From contig NC_014410.1 in the NCBI RefSeq assembly GCF_000145615.1, positions 1,537,501 through 1,601,500 of the forward strand: a stretch of DNA of 64,000 nucleotides. The letters run 5' to 3'. Under the pieces are notes generated by a model that had not been told where the DNA came from, made no database searches, and was given only the letters and a program-made list of their open reading frames with translations. Shown piece by piece: positions 48,023-57,792 of the stretch. The position numbers were made by a program, and so were the translations under genes. Every line of letters begins with the position of its first letter. Position 1 is the first letter of the stretch. Source of the DNA: Thermoanaerobacterium thermosaccharolyticum DSM 571. GTDB taxonomy: Bacteria > Bacillota > Thermoanaerobacteria > Thermoanaerobacterales > Thermoanaerobacteraceae.

Positions 48023-48228
48023 CTACTTCCTCCTCCCATGTAATAAAGGAATTCAACTGTATCTCCGTCTTTTACAATTATTTTATCAAAATCATCTCTT
48101 GACAATATTTCATCGTTAAGCTGAACCGTTACATATTCTTTCATTTTAACATTTAATACATCTAACAATTCCTTTACAGTATACTCTCTGTCAATTTTTT
48201 GATCATTGCCATTTACTTTGATATTCAT
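48019..48228 (-). CDS. ThiS-like sulfur carrier with C-terminal Ser-Arg extension
   Basis: A 69-residue ubiquitin-like beta-grasp protein: MNIKVNGNDQ strand, YTVKELLDVLNV helix, EYVTVQLNDEI strand and DTVEFLYYMGGGSR end. Ordinary ThiS and MoaD end in Gly-Gly. Here two residues (Ser68, Arg69) follow Gly65-67, so the carrier must be trimmed before adenylation. Wolinella HcyS likewise has a residue after its diglycine and needs HcyD. GAGGGTG precedes ATG. The neighbours are the sulfite reductase and the E1-like enzyme. Confidence 0.92.
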   Translation of the reverse strand: MNIKVNGNDQKIDREYTVKELLDVLNVKMKEYVTVQLNDEILSRDDFDKIIVKDGDTVEFLYYMGGGSR

Positions 48229-48238
48229 AGTAACACCC

Positions 48239-49111
48239 TCACTTTATATTTTCATCTTCTAAAATTTCTTTTTTGAAATTTTCAAGTCCAATTCTATTTA
48301 TTGTGTCATAAAGCCTTTCTTTGCTGATCCCATTGCTTTTGTAAAAATTCATTGTTTTCTCAATAATGTTTGGTATTTTTTCTACATCAACAAGGTCTGC
48401 AATATGGTACCCAAAGTTGTACTTTTTGCCAAACTTGCCGCCCACAAAAACTGCTACGCCGTTTCTTTTTCTCTTCCATGCATCCATTGGGCACACTCTA
48501 ATGCATGAACCGCAATAAATACATTTATCATCGTCTCTTCTGGCTAAATTGTCTTTAATCGTAATTGCTTTCACGTCACAGACGTCTGCGCATAGTCCGC
48601 AACCTGTGCATAAATCCTCACTAAGTTCAGGCTCTACCTGCCCTTGAAATCCGATATCATTAAATTGAGGTTTCGTACAATTATTAGGGCAACCTGAAAT
48701 TCCCATCTTAAATTTATGAGGGAAACCAGGTGTTGGAAAGAACTCGTCATCGAGTTTTTTTGCTAAACCTTGCGTATCAATTAATCCATATGGGCAAATA
48801 GTACCTTTGCAGGCTACAATCGGTCTTACTCTTGGTCCACAGCCAGCCATTGCAAGTCCAATTCTCTCAACTTCTTCTTTTACCTCTTGTAATTTGGAAT
48901 AGTGAACCCATGGAATCTCTATACCGAGCCTTACTGTAAATGTAACATATCCCCTACCGTATTTTTCAGCAAGTTCAGATACTTTTCTCATCTGTTCAGC
49001 GGTAATATTGCCGGCGACCACTCTTATTCTTATTGAATAGTAATCTTTTTGCTTTTGTTTAATAAATCCACCATCTTTTAATGTTTTTATTAAATCATCA
49101 TTGAAAATCAT
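48239..49111 (-). CDS. Small siroheme/4Fe-4S sulfite reductase with ferredoxin domain
   Basis: A 290-residue single-subunit reductase. The nitrite/sulfite reductase half has IRIRVVAGNITAEQ, GAGCGPRVRPIVACKGT-like AGCGPRVRPIVACKG and the siroheme-cluster cysteines C-x5-C...GCPNNC near 100-150. A two-cluster ferredoxin insert follows (CTGCGLCADVCDVKAI, CIYCGSCIRVCPMDAW). It should reduce sulfite to sulfide; AsrC/Fsr-like forms are the nearest relatives. I start at ATG 49111 after AAAGGAGG; the upstream frame adds 22 unsupported residues. First gene of the sulfur operon. Confidence 0.88.
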   Translation of the reverse strand: MIFNDDLIKTLKDGGFIKQKQKDYYSIRIRVVAGNITAEQMRKVSELAEKYGRGYVTFTVRLGIEIPWVHYSKLQEVKEEVERIGLAMAGCGPRVRPIVACKGTICPYGLIDTQGLAKKLDDEFFPTPGFPHKFKMGISGCPNNCTKPQFNDIGFQGQVEPELSEDLCTGCGLCADVCDVKAITIKDNLARRDDDKCIYCGSCIRVCPMDAWKRKRNGVAVFVGGKFGKKYNFGYHIADLVDVEKIPNIIEKTMNFYKSNGISKERLYDTINRIGLENFKKEILEDENIK

Positions 49112-49167
49112 TTTATCCTCCTTTAATTCATAGTAAATAGATATGAATTTATGGATTTCTTTTTTAT

Positions 49168-49196
49168 AATTTAACACATCGCTTAAGTAATGTCAA
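49168..49196 (-). promoter_or_regulatory. Sulfur operon promoter
   Basis: TTGACA (49191-49196 on the minus strand), a 17-nt spacer and TAAATT (49168-49173) lie about 57 bp upstream of the sulfite reductase start. The -35 is perfect. No S-box, T-box or other riboswitch is recognised in the short leader. Confidence 0.7.
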
Positions 49197-49258
49197 TCAA
49201 ATTTTATTTGAACTTTTAAATTTAATTTTGATAAATTTTTCTCATATATATCAAAAAG

Positions 49259-49267
49259 TGCTATAAT
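49259..49267 (+). promoter_or_regulatory. hemB promoter, extended -10
   Basis: TGC followed by a perfect TATAAT (49262-49267) lies 33 bp before hemB. A weak -35 (TTCTCA) sits 17 nt upstream. It is divergent from the sulfur operon promoter; the two start points are about 100 bp apart. Confidence 0.6.
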
Positions 49268-49300
49268 TATTTCATAAATAATTTTTAAAGAGGTGTCGCT

Positions 49301-50275
49301 ATGGAATTACTAAAAAGGCCTAGGAGGCTTAGAGCAAATGAAGTTATAAGAAGAATGGTAAAGGAAACGTCTATAAGCGTAGATGATTTGATATATCCTA
49401 TGTTTGTTGTGCCCGGTGAAAATATAAAAGAAGAAATTGATGTAATGCCTGGAGTCTATCGTTATTCTGTAGATAACCTTGTAAAAGAGGTCAAAGAAGT
49501 ATATGATTTAAAAATACCAGCCGTCCTGCTTTTTGGCATACCATCAAAGAAAGATGAATTAGGTTCTGAAGCATATGATGATGATGGGATCGTACAAAAA
49601 GCTGTAAAATCTATAAAGGAGTCAATTCCGCAAATGATTGTCATAACTGATGTATGTATGTGCGAGTATACAAGCCACGGGCATTGTGGAATTATAAGGA
49701 ACGGCTATGTACAAAATGACGAGACAGTTTCATACATCGCAAAAATAGCATTGTCACACGTCAAGGCAGGTGCAGACATTGTAGCCCCATCAGACATGAT
49801 GGATGGACGCATAAAAGCAATAAGAAATATCTTAGATGAAAATGGTTATGTAAATACGCCAATAATATCCTACAGCGCTAAATATGCATCGGCATTCTAT
49901 GGTCCTTTCAGAGAAGCAGCCAATTCAGCACCTCAATTTGGAGATAGGAAGTCATACCAAATGGATCCTGCAAACTCTGACGAAGCTTTAAGAGAAATTT
50001 CACTTGACATAGACGAAGGTGCTGACATAATAATGGTTAAACCTGCACTGCCGTATCTTGATATAATAAGAAGAGCAAAAGACACATTCAATGTCCCTAT
50101 CGCAGCATACAACGTAAGCGGTGAATACTCAATGATAAAAGCCGCATCTCAGATGGGCTATATAAACGAAAAATCTACAGTTTTAGAATCTTTGACAGGA
50201 ATAAAAAGAGCAGGCGCCGATATCATAATAACGTACTTTGCTAAGGATGTTGCAAAATGGCTTACTATCCTATAA
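49301..50275 (+). CDS. hemB: Porphobilinogen synthase
   Basis: HemB joins two 5-aminolevulinate molecules to porphobilinogen. The zinc-binding cysteines are in [15 protein letters not shown] near residue 120, one active lysine in [15 protein letters not shown] near 190 and the second in [12 protein letters not shown] near 245. 324 residues. GAGGTG lies 6 nt before ATG. Start of the plus-strand siroheme cluster. Confidence 0.97.
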   Translation: MELLKRPRRLRANEVIRRMVKETSISVDDLIYPMFVVPGENIKEEIDVMPGVYRYSVDNLVKEVKEVYDLKIPAVLLFGIPSKKDELGSEAYDDDGIVQKAVKSIKESIPQMIVITDVCMCEYTSHGHCGIIRNGYVQNDETVSYIAKIALSHVKAGADIVAPSDMMDGRIKAIRNILDENGYVNTPIISYSAKYASAFYGPFREAANSAPQFGDRKSYQMDPANSDEALREISLDIDEGADIIMVKPALPYLDIIRRAKDTFNVPIAAYNVSGEYSMIKAASQMGYINEKSTVLESLTGIKRAGADIIITYFAKDVAKWLTIL

Positions 50276-50841
50276 TGTTAAATATCACAAATAAAAAATG
50301 CCTTGTAATCGGTGGTGGTAATGTAGCATATAGAAAGATATTGTCTTTACTTGAATTTGGTGGCACTGTTACAGCTATAGCACCCAAATTCATCAAAGAT
50401 ATTTGGGAACTGTCTAAAAACAACAGAATAGAATTAATAGATCGAAAATACCAAAAGAACGACGTTCAAAATTACAATTTAGTAATTGTTGCAACCAATG
50501 ACAAAATGCTTAACAAAGAAATATCAAAAGAATGCATAGATAACAATATACCTGTAAATGTCGTTGATGATAAAGAGCTTTCAACATTTATAACCCCGTC
50601 TGTTATAAGAAGAGGTGATCTTACTATATCAATATCAACAAATGGCAAAAGTCCCTTATTGTCAAGAAGAATAAGGGAAATGCTCGAAAATGTAATTGTA
50701 GAGGAATTTTGCGGTCTAATATCCGAACTAAGCAGCACAAGAGTTAAACTTAAGTCATCGTCTATGTCGCTTGACGAAAAAATCAAATTATACGATGATA
50801 TAATAAGAAAAAGCAATCTTTTAAAAAGGGATGATAAATGA
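50257..50841 (+). CDS. Precorrin-2 dehydrogenase / siroheme ferrochelatase (MET8-like)
   Basis: A 194-residue protein with [29 protein letters not shown], an NAD-binding loop typical of precorrin-2 dehydrogenases, and [40 protein letters not shown], which contains the family active-site aspartate region. It oxidises precorrin-2 to sirohydrochlorin and may insert iron as well, since no separate chelatase gene is seen. ATG 50257 lies inside the hemB end, 8 nt after AAGGAT; ATG 50275 is an alternative. Confidence 0.88.
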   Translation: MAYYPIMLNITNKKCLVIGGGNVAYRKILSLLEFGGTVTAIAPKFIKDIWELSKNNRIELIDRKYQKNDVQNYNLVIVATNDKMLNKEISKECIDNNIPVNVVDDKELSTFITPSVIRRGDLTISISTNGKSPLLSRRIREMLENVIVEEFCGLISELSSTRVKLKSSSMSLDEKIKLYDDIIRKSNLLKRDDK

Positions 50842-52136
50842 TGAATCACGAAATATCGAAAAAACTTTTTGATAAAGCTAAAAAACTTATGCCTGGCGGT
50901 GTAAATAGCCCTGTAAGAGCGTTTAAATCTGTTGGAATAAATCCACCGTTTATAAAAAGAGGATATGGCAGCCATATAGAAGATGTAGATGGAAACACGT
51001 ATATAGATTATGTTCTCTCGTGGGGCCCACTTATACTGGGTCATTGTAATACTCGCATAGTCAATGCTTTAAAAAATCAGTTGGAAAATGGCACAAGTTT
51101 CGGAGCTTGCACTGAAATAGAAGTCAAATTAGCCGAAAAAATAAAAAGCGCTGTTCCATCAGTTGAAGTCATAAGGATGGTAAATTCGGGCACCGAGGCT
51201 ACAATGAGCGCTATAAGGTTAGCCCGTGGATATACTGGAAGGGATATCATAGTGAAATTTGAGGGGTGCTACCACGGCCATTCAGATGGCCTTCTCATTA
51301 AGGCAGGGTCCGGTGCTCTTACATTTGGGACACCTGATTCAAAAGGCGTAACAAATGAAACAGCTAAAAACACGATAATAGCAAAGTACAATGACAGTGA
51401 TTTGATAGTCGAGATATTTAAAAAATACGGAGAAAATATCGCCGCGGTTATTGTTGAGCCAGTGGCAGGAAACATGGGAACTGTTCCGCCAAAAGAGGGA
51501 TTTTTGAAGACTTTACGAGAAGTTACAGAATCGTATGGTTCACTTCTCATATTCGATGAGGTTATGACTGGATTTAGAGTATCTTTTTCATGTGCTCAAG
51601 GACTATACGGTATTAATCCGGATATAACCACATTCGGAAAAATTATTGGAGGTGGCTTGCCTGTTGGTGCTTATGGTGGAAGAGAGGATATTATGAGGTT
51701 GATCTCCCCCGACGGCCCTGTTTATCAAGCAGGTACCTTATCTGGCAATCCACTAGCAATGGTAGCCGGTTACGAAACATTGAATGTATTATCAGAAGAC
51801 CCTTCTATCTATGATGAACTGGACAAAAAAGCTGACAGACTGTGCAAAGGTTTGAAGAATAGCATGGAACAAAATGGAATAGATGTTAAAATAAATCGCG
51901 TCGGTACCATGATGTGCATGTTTTTTAGTGACTGCGATGTCTACGACTTTAAAACAGCCACTAAATCAAACACAGATATGTTTGCAAAATATTTCAATGC
52001 TATGTTAAAAAGAGGCATTTATTTGCCACCATCTCAGTATGAAACTTTTTTCCTCTCCACTGCACATACAGATGAAGATATTGACAAAACAATTGAAGCA
52101 AGCTTTGAAGCAGCAAAAGAAATTTTGTGGCAATAA
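50838..52136 (+). CDS. hemL: Glutamate-1-semialdehyde 2,1-aminomutase
   Basis: HemL converts glutamate-1-semialdehyde to 5-aminolevulinate using PLP/PMP. The PLP lysine is in [18 protein letters not shown] near residue 270; [13 protein letters not shown] opens the conserved core and [15 protein letters not shown] near 122 binds cofactor phosphate. 432 residues. Its ATG overlaps the stop of the preceding gene (ATGA). A second ATG follows immediately. Confidence 0.97.
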   Translation: MMNHEISKKLFDKAKKLMPGGVNSPVRAFKSVGINPPFIKRGYGSHIEDVDGNTYIDYVLSWGPLILGHCNTRIVNALKNQLENGTSFGACTEIEVKLAEKIKSAVPSVEVIRMVNSGTEATMSAIRLARGYTGRDIIVKFEGCYHGHSDGLLIKAGSGALTFGTPDSKGVTNETAKNTIIAKYNDSDLIVEIFKKYGENIAAVIVEPVAGNMGTVPPKEGFLKTLREVTESYGSLLIFDEVMTGFRVSFSCAQGLYGINPDITTFGKIIGGGLPVGAYGGREDIMRLISPDGPVYQAGTLSGNPLAMVAGYETLNVLSEDPSIYDELDKKADRLCKGLKNSMEQNGIDVKINRVGTMMCMFFSDCDVYDFKTATKSNTDMFAKYFNAMLKRGIYLPPSQYETFFLSTAHTDEDIDKTIEASFEAAKEILWQ

Positions 52137-52142
52137 ATAATA

Positions 52143-52179
52143 AATAAAAAGTGAAGGTTTTTATTCCTCACTTTTTATT
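52143..52179. terminator. Bidirectional terminator between hemL and cobA/hemD
   Basis: A perfect 12-bp stem (AATAAAAAGTGA with TCACTTTTTATT) lies between two convergent genes, covering the cobA/hemD stop. T runs are present on both strands. Confidence 0.8.
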
Positions 52180-53651
52180 ATATCTTTGACTAATTCTTCC
52201 ATCGTATATACGCTTGGCATTATATCAACTTTAAAACCACTTCTTTCTATTGATTCTTTCGTCACAGGTCCTATTGCAGCTATTTTTACATTTTTTAAGA
52301 AAGATATATCATCTCCTAATATTAAAGACATGTATTTAAATGTTGATGTGCTTGTAAATATTGCTATATCAATACCCTTTTTAATCTCATTCGTTAATTT
52401 ATCTTTTATTTCATAATTTGGGGTATTTTTATACGCCACAATCTTATCTAAAAAGGCGATATCTTTGAGATTGTCTATAAGCATATCGCCACCTATGTCA
52501 GAAGTCAAAATCGCCACACTTTTCCCTTTTGCATAACTCTTAAGCTTACCAGCTAAAGCTATAGAAGTATATTCATCAGGCACAACCTCTGGATATATAT
52601 ATATTTTATTTAGAGCCTCACATGTCTTACTGCCTATCGCTGCAATCTTTACTCCATTCAATTTTCTTAAATCAAATTTCTTTAAATTGATAGTTTTTTT
52701 AAAGACGTTGACGCCATTTACACTTGTGAAAATAATATAATCGTATTTTTCAATATTATCAATAAGCTTTGATACATTATCTACTTCCGGAATTACCTTT
52801 ATAGTTGGGCATATGACGACATCTGCCCCATTATCTTTTAAATCATCCACAGTACTCATAGCTAAGTCGTATGTCCTTGTTAAAAGGACTCTCTTTCCAA
52901 AAAGTCGTTTCTTTTCGAACCAGTCAAGCTTTTCACTCATGTTTACAACTTTTCCAATGACAATTATTGCTGGATTGTGCATACCTTCATTGCGGGACTT
53001 TTCTGCAATATCTGATAAAGTGCCCTTTACCACCTTTTGATGCGGCGTAGTCCCATTCATTATTACAGCAGCAGGAATATCTTTAGACATACCATTTTCA
53101 ATCAGTTTATTTACTATAAATTCGATGTTCTTCATACCCATCAAAAATACAAGAGTACCATTGAGTTTAGCAATCACTTTCCAATCGAGATTTTCAGTTT
53201 TACCGTCAGATTCATGGCCTGTTATAACATGAAATGATGAACTTAAATTCCTGTGTGTAATAGGAATACCTGCATAAGACAAAACAGCTATAGCAGAGGT
53301 GATTCCCGGAATCACTTCAAACGGTATGCCCTTATCGTAAAGATACTCCCCTTCTTCACCGCCTCTTCCAAATACAAACGGATCGCCGCCTTTTAATCGC
53401 ACCACCGACTTGCCCTCCATAGCCTTTTCAGCAATAATCTCATTTATTCTCCATTGTGGCACTTTATGTGAATCAGGCATCTTTCCAACATCTATAAGCT
53501 CAGTACCATCTTTAGCCATTGCAAGTATGCTGTCATTTATCAATCTGTCATATACAATCACATCTGCCTTTTTTATCGCTTCAATTGCCTTTAATGTAAT
53601 AAGACCTATATCACCAGGCCCCGCACCTATTAAATAAACAAAGCCTGCCAT
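52161..53651 (-). CDS. cobA-hemD: Uroporphyrinogen-III methyltransferase/synthase fusion
   Basis: One 496-residue chain holds two enzymes. Residues 1-245 are the SAM-dependent uroporphyrinogen-III C-methyltransferase (VYLIGAGPGDIGLITLKAIE, VVRLKGGDPFVFGRGGEE). Residues about 250-496 are uroporphyrinogen-III synthase (KRVLLTRTYDLAMSTVDDLK, YDYIIFTSVNGVNVF). It makes uroporphyrinogen III and then precorrin-2, the siroheme and cobalamin branch. Its ATG overlaps the hemC stop (TAATG). The fusion is common in Clostridia. Confidence 0.96.
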   Translation of the reverse strand: MAGFVYLIGAGPGDIGLITLKAIEAIKKADVIVYDRLINDSILAMAKDGTELIDVGKMPDSHKVPQWRINEIIAEKAMEGKSVVRLKGGDPFVFGRGGEEGEYLYDKGIPFEVIPGITSAIAVLSYAGIPITHRNLSSSFHVITGHESDGKTENLDWKVIAKLNGTLVFLMGMKNIEFIVNKLIENGMSKDIPAAVIMNGTTPHQKVVKGTLSDIAEKSRNEGMHNPAIIVIGKVVNMSEKLDWFEKKRLFGKRVLLTRTYDLAMSTVDDLKDNGADVVICPTIKVIPEVDNVSKLIDNIEKYDYIIFTSVNGVNVFKKTINLKKFDLRKLNGVKIAAIGSKTCEALNKIYIYPEVVPDEYTSIALAGKLKSYAKGKSVAILTSDIGGDMLIDNLKDIAFLDKIVAYKNTPNYEIKDKLTNEIKKGIDIAIFTSTSTFKYMSLILGDDISFLKNVKIAAIGPVTKESIERSGFKVDIMPSVYTMEELVKDIIKSEE

Positions 53652-54544
53652 TATATACCTCCAATTTTTTCAACTAGTCTATCACCTATTTTATCTATAT
53701 CCCTCATTAATCCTGTTTCTCTACCCTTTATAAGTTTCCCATCTTTATAATATGATACTCTCACCGTAATTAAATCATCATTCCCATTCCTTTTATATTC
53801 TGAATATATTCCTAATGGTATCTTGCAATTTCCGCCAAACTTCTTCATTATTTTTCTCTCAGCGGACGACTCAAAAAAAGTTTTTGCATCAAGTAGCATT
53901 GGATAAATTTCAAAAAATTCTTCTTCAAAATCCCTCCTAATCTCTACAGCCAGTATTCCCTGACACGGTGCCGGAACAATCAAATCAACTGGAAAATAAT
54001 CCTTTATCATGTCTTCAAGGCCGAGCCGTTTTATTCCAGATGCCGCCAATACTATACCATCTAAGTTTAGCTCATGCATTTTCTTTATTCGCGTGGCAAT
54101 ATTACCTCTTATGGGTACTATCTCAATATCTGGCCTCAAATTCTTAAGCTGGACACTTCGCCTTAAACTGCTTGTACCAATTCTTGCATTATTTTTTAAG
54201 TCAATAAATTTTTCACTCCTTGAAATAAAAACATCACGTGGATCTTCTCTTCTATATACAGATAAAAGCTTAAGGTCATTAGGTACTTCGTAAGGCATAT
54301 CTTTCATGCTGTGAACAGCCATGTCAATCTCATTATTAATCAATGCATCTTCGATTTCTTTAACAAAAAGACCTTTGCCTCCTATCTCGCTTAAAGGTGC
54401 ATTTAATACACTGTCGCCTTTTGTACTTATCTTTACTATTTCAAATTCAATATTAGGTTTATACTTCTTTATTTCATTAATCACTATAAGTGTCTGAGTC
54501 AAAGCAAGCTCACTTGATCTAGTCCCAACTCTAATCTTCTTCAT
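53651..54544 (-). CDS. hemC: Hydroxymethylbilane synthase
   Basis: HemC polymerises four porphobilinogens. The dipyrromethane cofactor cysteine is in KKFGGNCKIPLGIY near residue 240; IRVGTRSSELALTQT begins the protein and the substrate-binding IGTSSLRRSVQLKNLRPD is near 128. 297 residues. The ATG overlaps the hemA stop (ATGA) with GAGAGG upstream. Confidence 0.97.
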   Translation of the reverse strand: MKKIRVGTRSSELALTQTLIVINEIKKYKPNIEFEIVKISTKGDSVLNAPLSEIGGKGLFVKEIEDALINNEIDMAVHSMKDMPYEVPNDLKLLSVYRREDPRDVFISRSEKFIDLKNNARIGTSSLRRSVQLKNLRPDIEIVPIRGNIATRIKKMHELNLDGIVLAASGIKRLGLEDMIKDYFPVDLIVPAPCQGILAVEIRRDFEEEFFEIYPMLLDAKTFFESSAERKIMKKFGGNCKIPLGIYSEYKRNGNDDLITVRVSYYKDGKLIKGRETGLMRDIDKIGDRLVEKIGGI

Positions 54545-55779
54545 ATGTTTTCCTCTCTTCGATCTTCATTAAAGGATATATCGTCATTCATCAAAACATC
54601 TTTCTTTATGTGTGATATCATCATATTCGACATCTTGTCTGCAACTCTTTTTAAAGATATCCTAATATTTTCCTTATCTCTTTCTGTTGCACCCTCAAGT
54701 TTGTTTACCAATCTCTCAAATTCTATATCGCATATGTTGTGTGAATAAATGTTTACCTTTTTAATGTATGGTTCAATCTTTATCGTCTTAAACCAATCAT
54801 TGAACTCCGCTTTTTTATCGAAGATCATTTTCTCAATATCTTTAATAACATCAATACGCTTTTTTCTATTTTCTTCAGCAGTTTTTCTAAGATCATCTAT
54901 TGTATATAAGCTTACGCCATCAATTTCTGCAATTTTAGGATCTATGTCTCTTGGAAGTGCAATATCAACCATGCAAATCCGTTTTCCATCATAAACATTT
55001 ATAAATCTGTCATAGCAAACAGTATAGTGTGGTGCATTTGTAGCACTTATCACTATATCGCTTTTTGCAATTTGTTCATACTTATCTTCATATGGCACAA
55101 CATCTATTTCAGGTATCTCCTCTTTTAGGTTTTGAGCCCTTGAATGGGTTCTGTTTGAGACACACACATTGACTCCTTTTGCAATAAGGTTTTTTATAGC
55201 GATCTCGCCCATTTCACCTGTCCCGATAACAAAAGCTTTTTTGCCCTTTATATCTTTAAATACATCTTGTATAAACTTAACAGCGATATGGCTTATAGAC
55301 GATGAAAAATTTTTTATACCCGTATCTGTGCGAGCCTTTTTCCCAAGAGTAATGGCATCCCTAAAAAGTTTATTTAATATTTTGCCAGAGGCTTTATTAA
55401 TTTGTGAAATATTTAGTGCATCTTTCACCTGACCCAATATCTGGTCCTCACCCACAACCATTGACTCTAATCCACACGCAACTCTAAAGATATGTTCCAC
55501 AACTTTTATGCCAGATATACCATAAAGATAATGTTTAAAGTCATCTTCTAACTTAAAATGCTCTACATAAAATTTTTTTATCTCCTCGAGACCTATGCTC
55601 TCTGAATAAAAATATACTTCACTCCTATGGCATGTTGATAATATAACTATTTCATCAAGCCCATCATTTTTTAATTCTTGGAGCACATCAGCTATATCTC
55701 TATTAAAAGACACCTTCTCTCTAATTTCAATAGGTATACTTTGATCAATTCCAACCATCTTTATGTTATTTATATCCAT
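54541..55779 (-). CDS. hemA: Glutamyl-tRNA reductase
   Basis: HemA reduces glutamyl-tRNA to glutamate-1-semialdehyde. The catalytic cysteine is in VILSTCHRSEVY near residue 48, the conserved GLESMVVGEDQILGQVKDA near 98, the NADPH loop VIGTGEMGEIAIKNL near 175, and the C-terminal dimerisation helix ends the chain. About 412 residues from ATG 55779 (MDINNIKMVG). A 17-residue upstream extension lacks homology and a binding site. First gene of the minus-strand hem cluster. Confidence 0.95.
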   Translation of the reverse strand: MDINNIKMVGIDQSIPIEIREKVSFNRDIADVLQELKNDGLDEIVILSTCHRSEVYFYSESIGLEEIKKFYVEHFKLEDDFKHYLYGISGIKVVEHIFRVACGLESMVVGEDQILGQVKDALNISQINKASGKILNKLFRDAITLGKKARTDTGIKNFSSSISHIAVKFIQDVFKDIKGKKAFVIGTGEMGEIAIKNLIAKGVNVCVSNRTHSRAQNLKEEIPEIDVVPYEDKYEQIAKSDIVISATNAPHYTVCYDRFINVYDGKRICMVDIALPRDIDPKIAEIDGVSLYTIDDLRKTAEENRKKRIDVIKDIEKMIFDKKAEFNDWFKTIKIEPYIKKVNIYSHNICDIEFERLVNKLEGATERDKENIRISLKRVADKMSNMMISHIKKDVLMNDDISFNEDRREENI

Positions 55780-55831
55780 ACAAACCAACTTCTTTCGTAA
55801 TGTAAATTTTATAAAACATCGCTTAATCATA

Positions 55832-55840
55832 ATTTTAGCA
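55832..55840 (-). promoter_or_regulatory. hemA promoter, extended -10
   Basis: On the minus strand TGC precedes TAAAAT (55832-55837), 53 bp before the hemA start. No convincing -35 is seen. Confidence 0.4.
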
Positions 55841-55887
55841 CAAAACCATATATTTTTTAAAATATATAATGTTGTGATTAAAAAATA

Positions 55888-55910
55888 ATGCTATCTTAAC
55901 AAGATAGCAT
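55888..55910 (-). terminator. Terminator after the ABC importer operon
   Basis: ATGCTATCTT pairs with AAGATAGCAT around a 3-nt loop and the minus strand continues TATTTTTTAATC. It lies 80 nt after the last ABC gene and before the hemA promoter. Confidence 0.8.
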
Positions 55911-55989
55911 AAAGCGAAATCAAATGCAAGGCGATTATGAATTGAATATGAAGAAGAAAATGGAAAGAAGTATTATTTATACATAAGTT

Positions 55990-56787
55990 TTATAATGCCC
56001 ATCGGCTCTCTATTTTAGGGACATCACCTATTAGATGTTTAGTATACTCTTCTGTTGGATTTAAAATCACATCGTCAGGAAAGCCTTCTTCCACAAATCG
56101 TCCTTCTTTCATGACGTATATTTTGTCAGACACATAGTAAGCAAGGCCAATGTCATGCGTTATAAACACAACTGTTGTCCCGGTTTCGTCTCGCAACTTC
56201 ATTAATGCATCAAGTATGCTTGCCCTCGAACAAGCATCAATCATTGATGTAGGCTCATCGGCAATGACAAGCCTTGGCCGTATCAATAATACACGCGCAA
56301 TCATAAGCCTCTGCATTTGACCACCAGAAAGTTCAAAAGGGTATTTATTATATATCTCTTCAAATCTTAAATTCACAAAATTGCATGCTTCTTCAATCTT
56401 TTTGTACTTCTCGTCTTTTTTTAGCTTGATATTAAGCAGTTTTATGCAGTCCGATAATACATTGTCGACTTTTTTAAATATATTAAATGATGAAAATGGA
56501 TCTTGAAAAATTGGCTGCACATTTTTCCAATACTCTATTCGCTTCTCTCTGGTCTTCAATTCTATAGGTCTATCTCTGAAGATAATTTCACCACTGGTTG
56601 GGCTAAGCAATCCTAATATCATTTTAGCCAATGTCGTCTTCCCACTTCCACTCTCACCAACGATCGATATTATTTCACCGCTCTTAAACTCAAAATTTAC
56701 GTGATCGACAGCAATAATTTTTTTCTTTTTATTTGAAAATATCTTTGTTACATCTTTCCCACTAAGTAGTAGCTCGCTTTTTGCCAT
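55990..56787 (-). CDS. Oligopeptide/oligosaccharide ABC ATPase, OppF type
   Basis: A 265-residue ATPase of the peptide-type (family 5) importers. [18 protein letters not shown] (Walker A) is near residue 45, [11 protein letters not shown] (Q loop), [16 protein letters not shown] (signature) and [12 protein letters not shown] (Walker B) follow. It lacks the C-terminal iron-sulfur cysteine cluster seen in many OppF/OppD proteins. I start at ATG 56787, 10 nt after AAGGAG; ATG 56793 is close by. It overlaps the OppD-type gene by 26 bp. Confidence 0.88.
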   Translation of the reverse strand: MAKSELLLSGKDVTKIFSNKKKKIIAVDHVNFEFKSGEIISIVGESGSGKTTLAKMILGLLSPTSGEIIFRDRPIELKTREKRIEYWKNVQPIFQDPFSSFNIFKKVDNVLSDCIKLLNIKLKKDEKYKKIEEACNFVNLRFEEIYNKYPFELSGGQMQRLMIARVLLIRPRLVIADEPTSMIDACSRASILDALMKLRDETGTTVVFITHDIGLAYYVSDKIYVMKEGRFVEEGFPDDVILNPTEEYTKHLIGDVPKIESRWAL

Positions 56788-57787
56788 TTTCATACATCTC
56801 CTTAAGCTCATCTACTCGTAATACGCACCTATAACTTCTGCTATTATTTACATATTTCATATTTACTTTGCTGATTTTACATTCATCTTTAGCATACAAA
56901 CACCGATCAGAAAATCGACATCCTTCCAATTTGTATTTTAAATTAGGAGGAGCACCGGGAATAACCGTCAGCTTTTTCCCTTTTATACCCTTTTCTGGCA
57001 CAATTATTGAATTCATCAATCCATTAGAATAAGGATGAATTGGATCAAAAATAACTTCATCTGCTTCTCCTGATTCAACAATCTCACCTGCATACATAAC
57101 CATAATATCATCAGCGATATTGTATAAAAGAGGCAGTTCATGTGTTATAAAAACCATCGCCTTTATAAATCCTCTCTTTATCAAATCTTTTAAAAGCTTT
57201 ATCACTATTTTTTGAGACGTAACATCCAGTGCTGATGTCGGCTCATCTGCAATAAGAATCTTTGGATTTAATATTGTGGAAATCGCTATAACTGTCCTCT
57301 GCTTCATTCCGCCAGAAAGTTCAATCGGATATTTCTGAAGAACATCTTTTGGCAAATTGAGAGTTTCAAATCTCTCTTCCGCAATTTTCTTTATTTCATT
57401 TTTGGTTATTCCTGATACATGTTCTTTCATCACATCTTCAATCAAGTTTATAATCCTTTGAGTGGGGTTTAATGCATTCATTGCAGCTTGCGGTATATAC
57501 GCTATTTCCTTGCCGAGTATTTTTTCCCTTAATTGATTATAGGACATTTTTATAATATCAACTCCTCCAATACAAACAGAACCGCTCTCATAAAAAAGAG
57601 GAGGATAATAATATCCCATAACGCTCATAGCTAATGTAGATTTGCCACATCCTGACTCTCCTGCTATACCCAAGCACTTGCCATCTTCTAAATCAAATGA
57701 TACATCATCAACTGCAGTAATATTTTCATTAAATCTTGTCTTATAGACGCTTTTTAAATTTTTAACTTCTAATAATTTTTCAGCCAT
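56762..57787 (-). CDS. Oligopeptide/oligosaccharide ABC ATPase, OppD type
   Basis: The 341-residue partner ATPase: [21 protein letters not shown] (Walker A) near residue 43, [29 protein letters not shown] and [11 protein letters not shown]. The C-terminal oligopeptide domain carries [14 protein letters not shown] near 300, the usual cysteine motif for an Fe-S cluster in this subfamily. AAGGAG lies 9 nt before the ATG. Confidence 0.92.
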   Translation of the reverse strand: MAEKLLEVKNLKSVYKTRFNENITAVDDVSFDLEDGKCLGIAGESGCGKSTLAMSVMGYYYPPLFYESGSVCIGGVDIIKMSYNQLREKILGKEIAYIPQAAMNALNPTQRIINLIEDVMKEHVSGITKNEIKKIAEERFETLNLPKDVLQKYPIELSGGMKQRTVIAISTILNPKILIADEPTSALDVTSQKIVIKLLKDLIKRGFIKAMVFITHELPLLYNIADDIMVMYAGEIVESGEADEVIFDPIHPYSNGLMNSIIVPEKGIKGKKLTVIPGAPPNLKYKLEGCRFSDRCLYAKDECKISKVNMKYVNNSRSYRCVLRVDELKEMYENGKKRATT

Positions 57788-57792
57788 AATTA

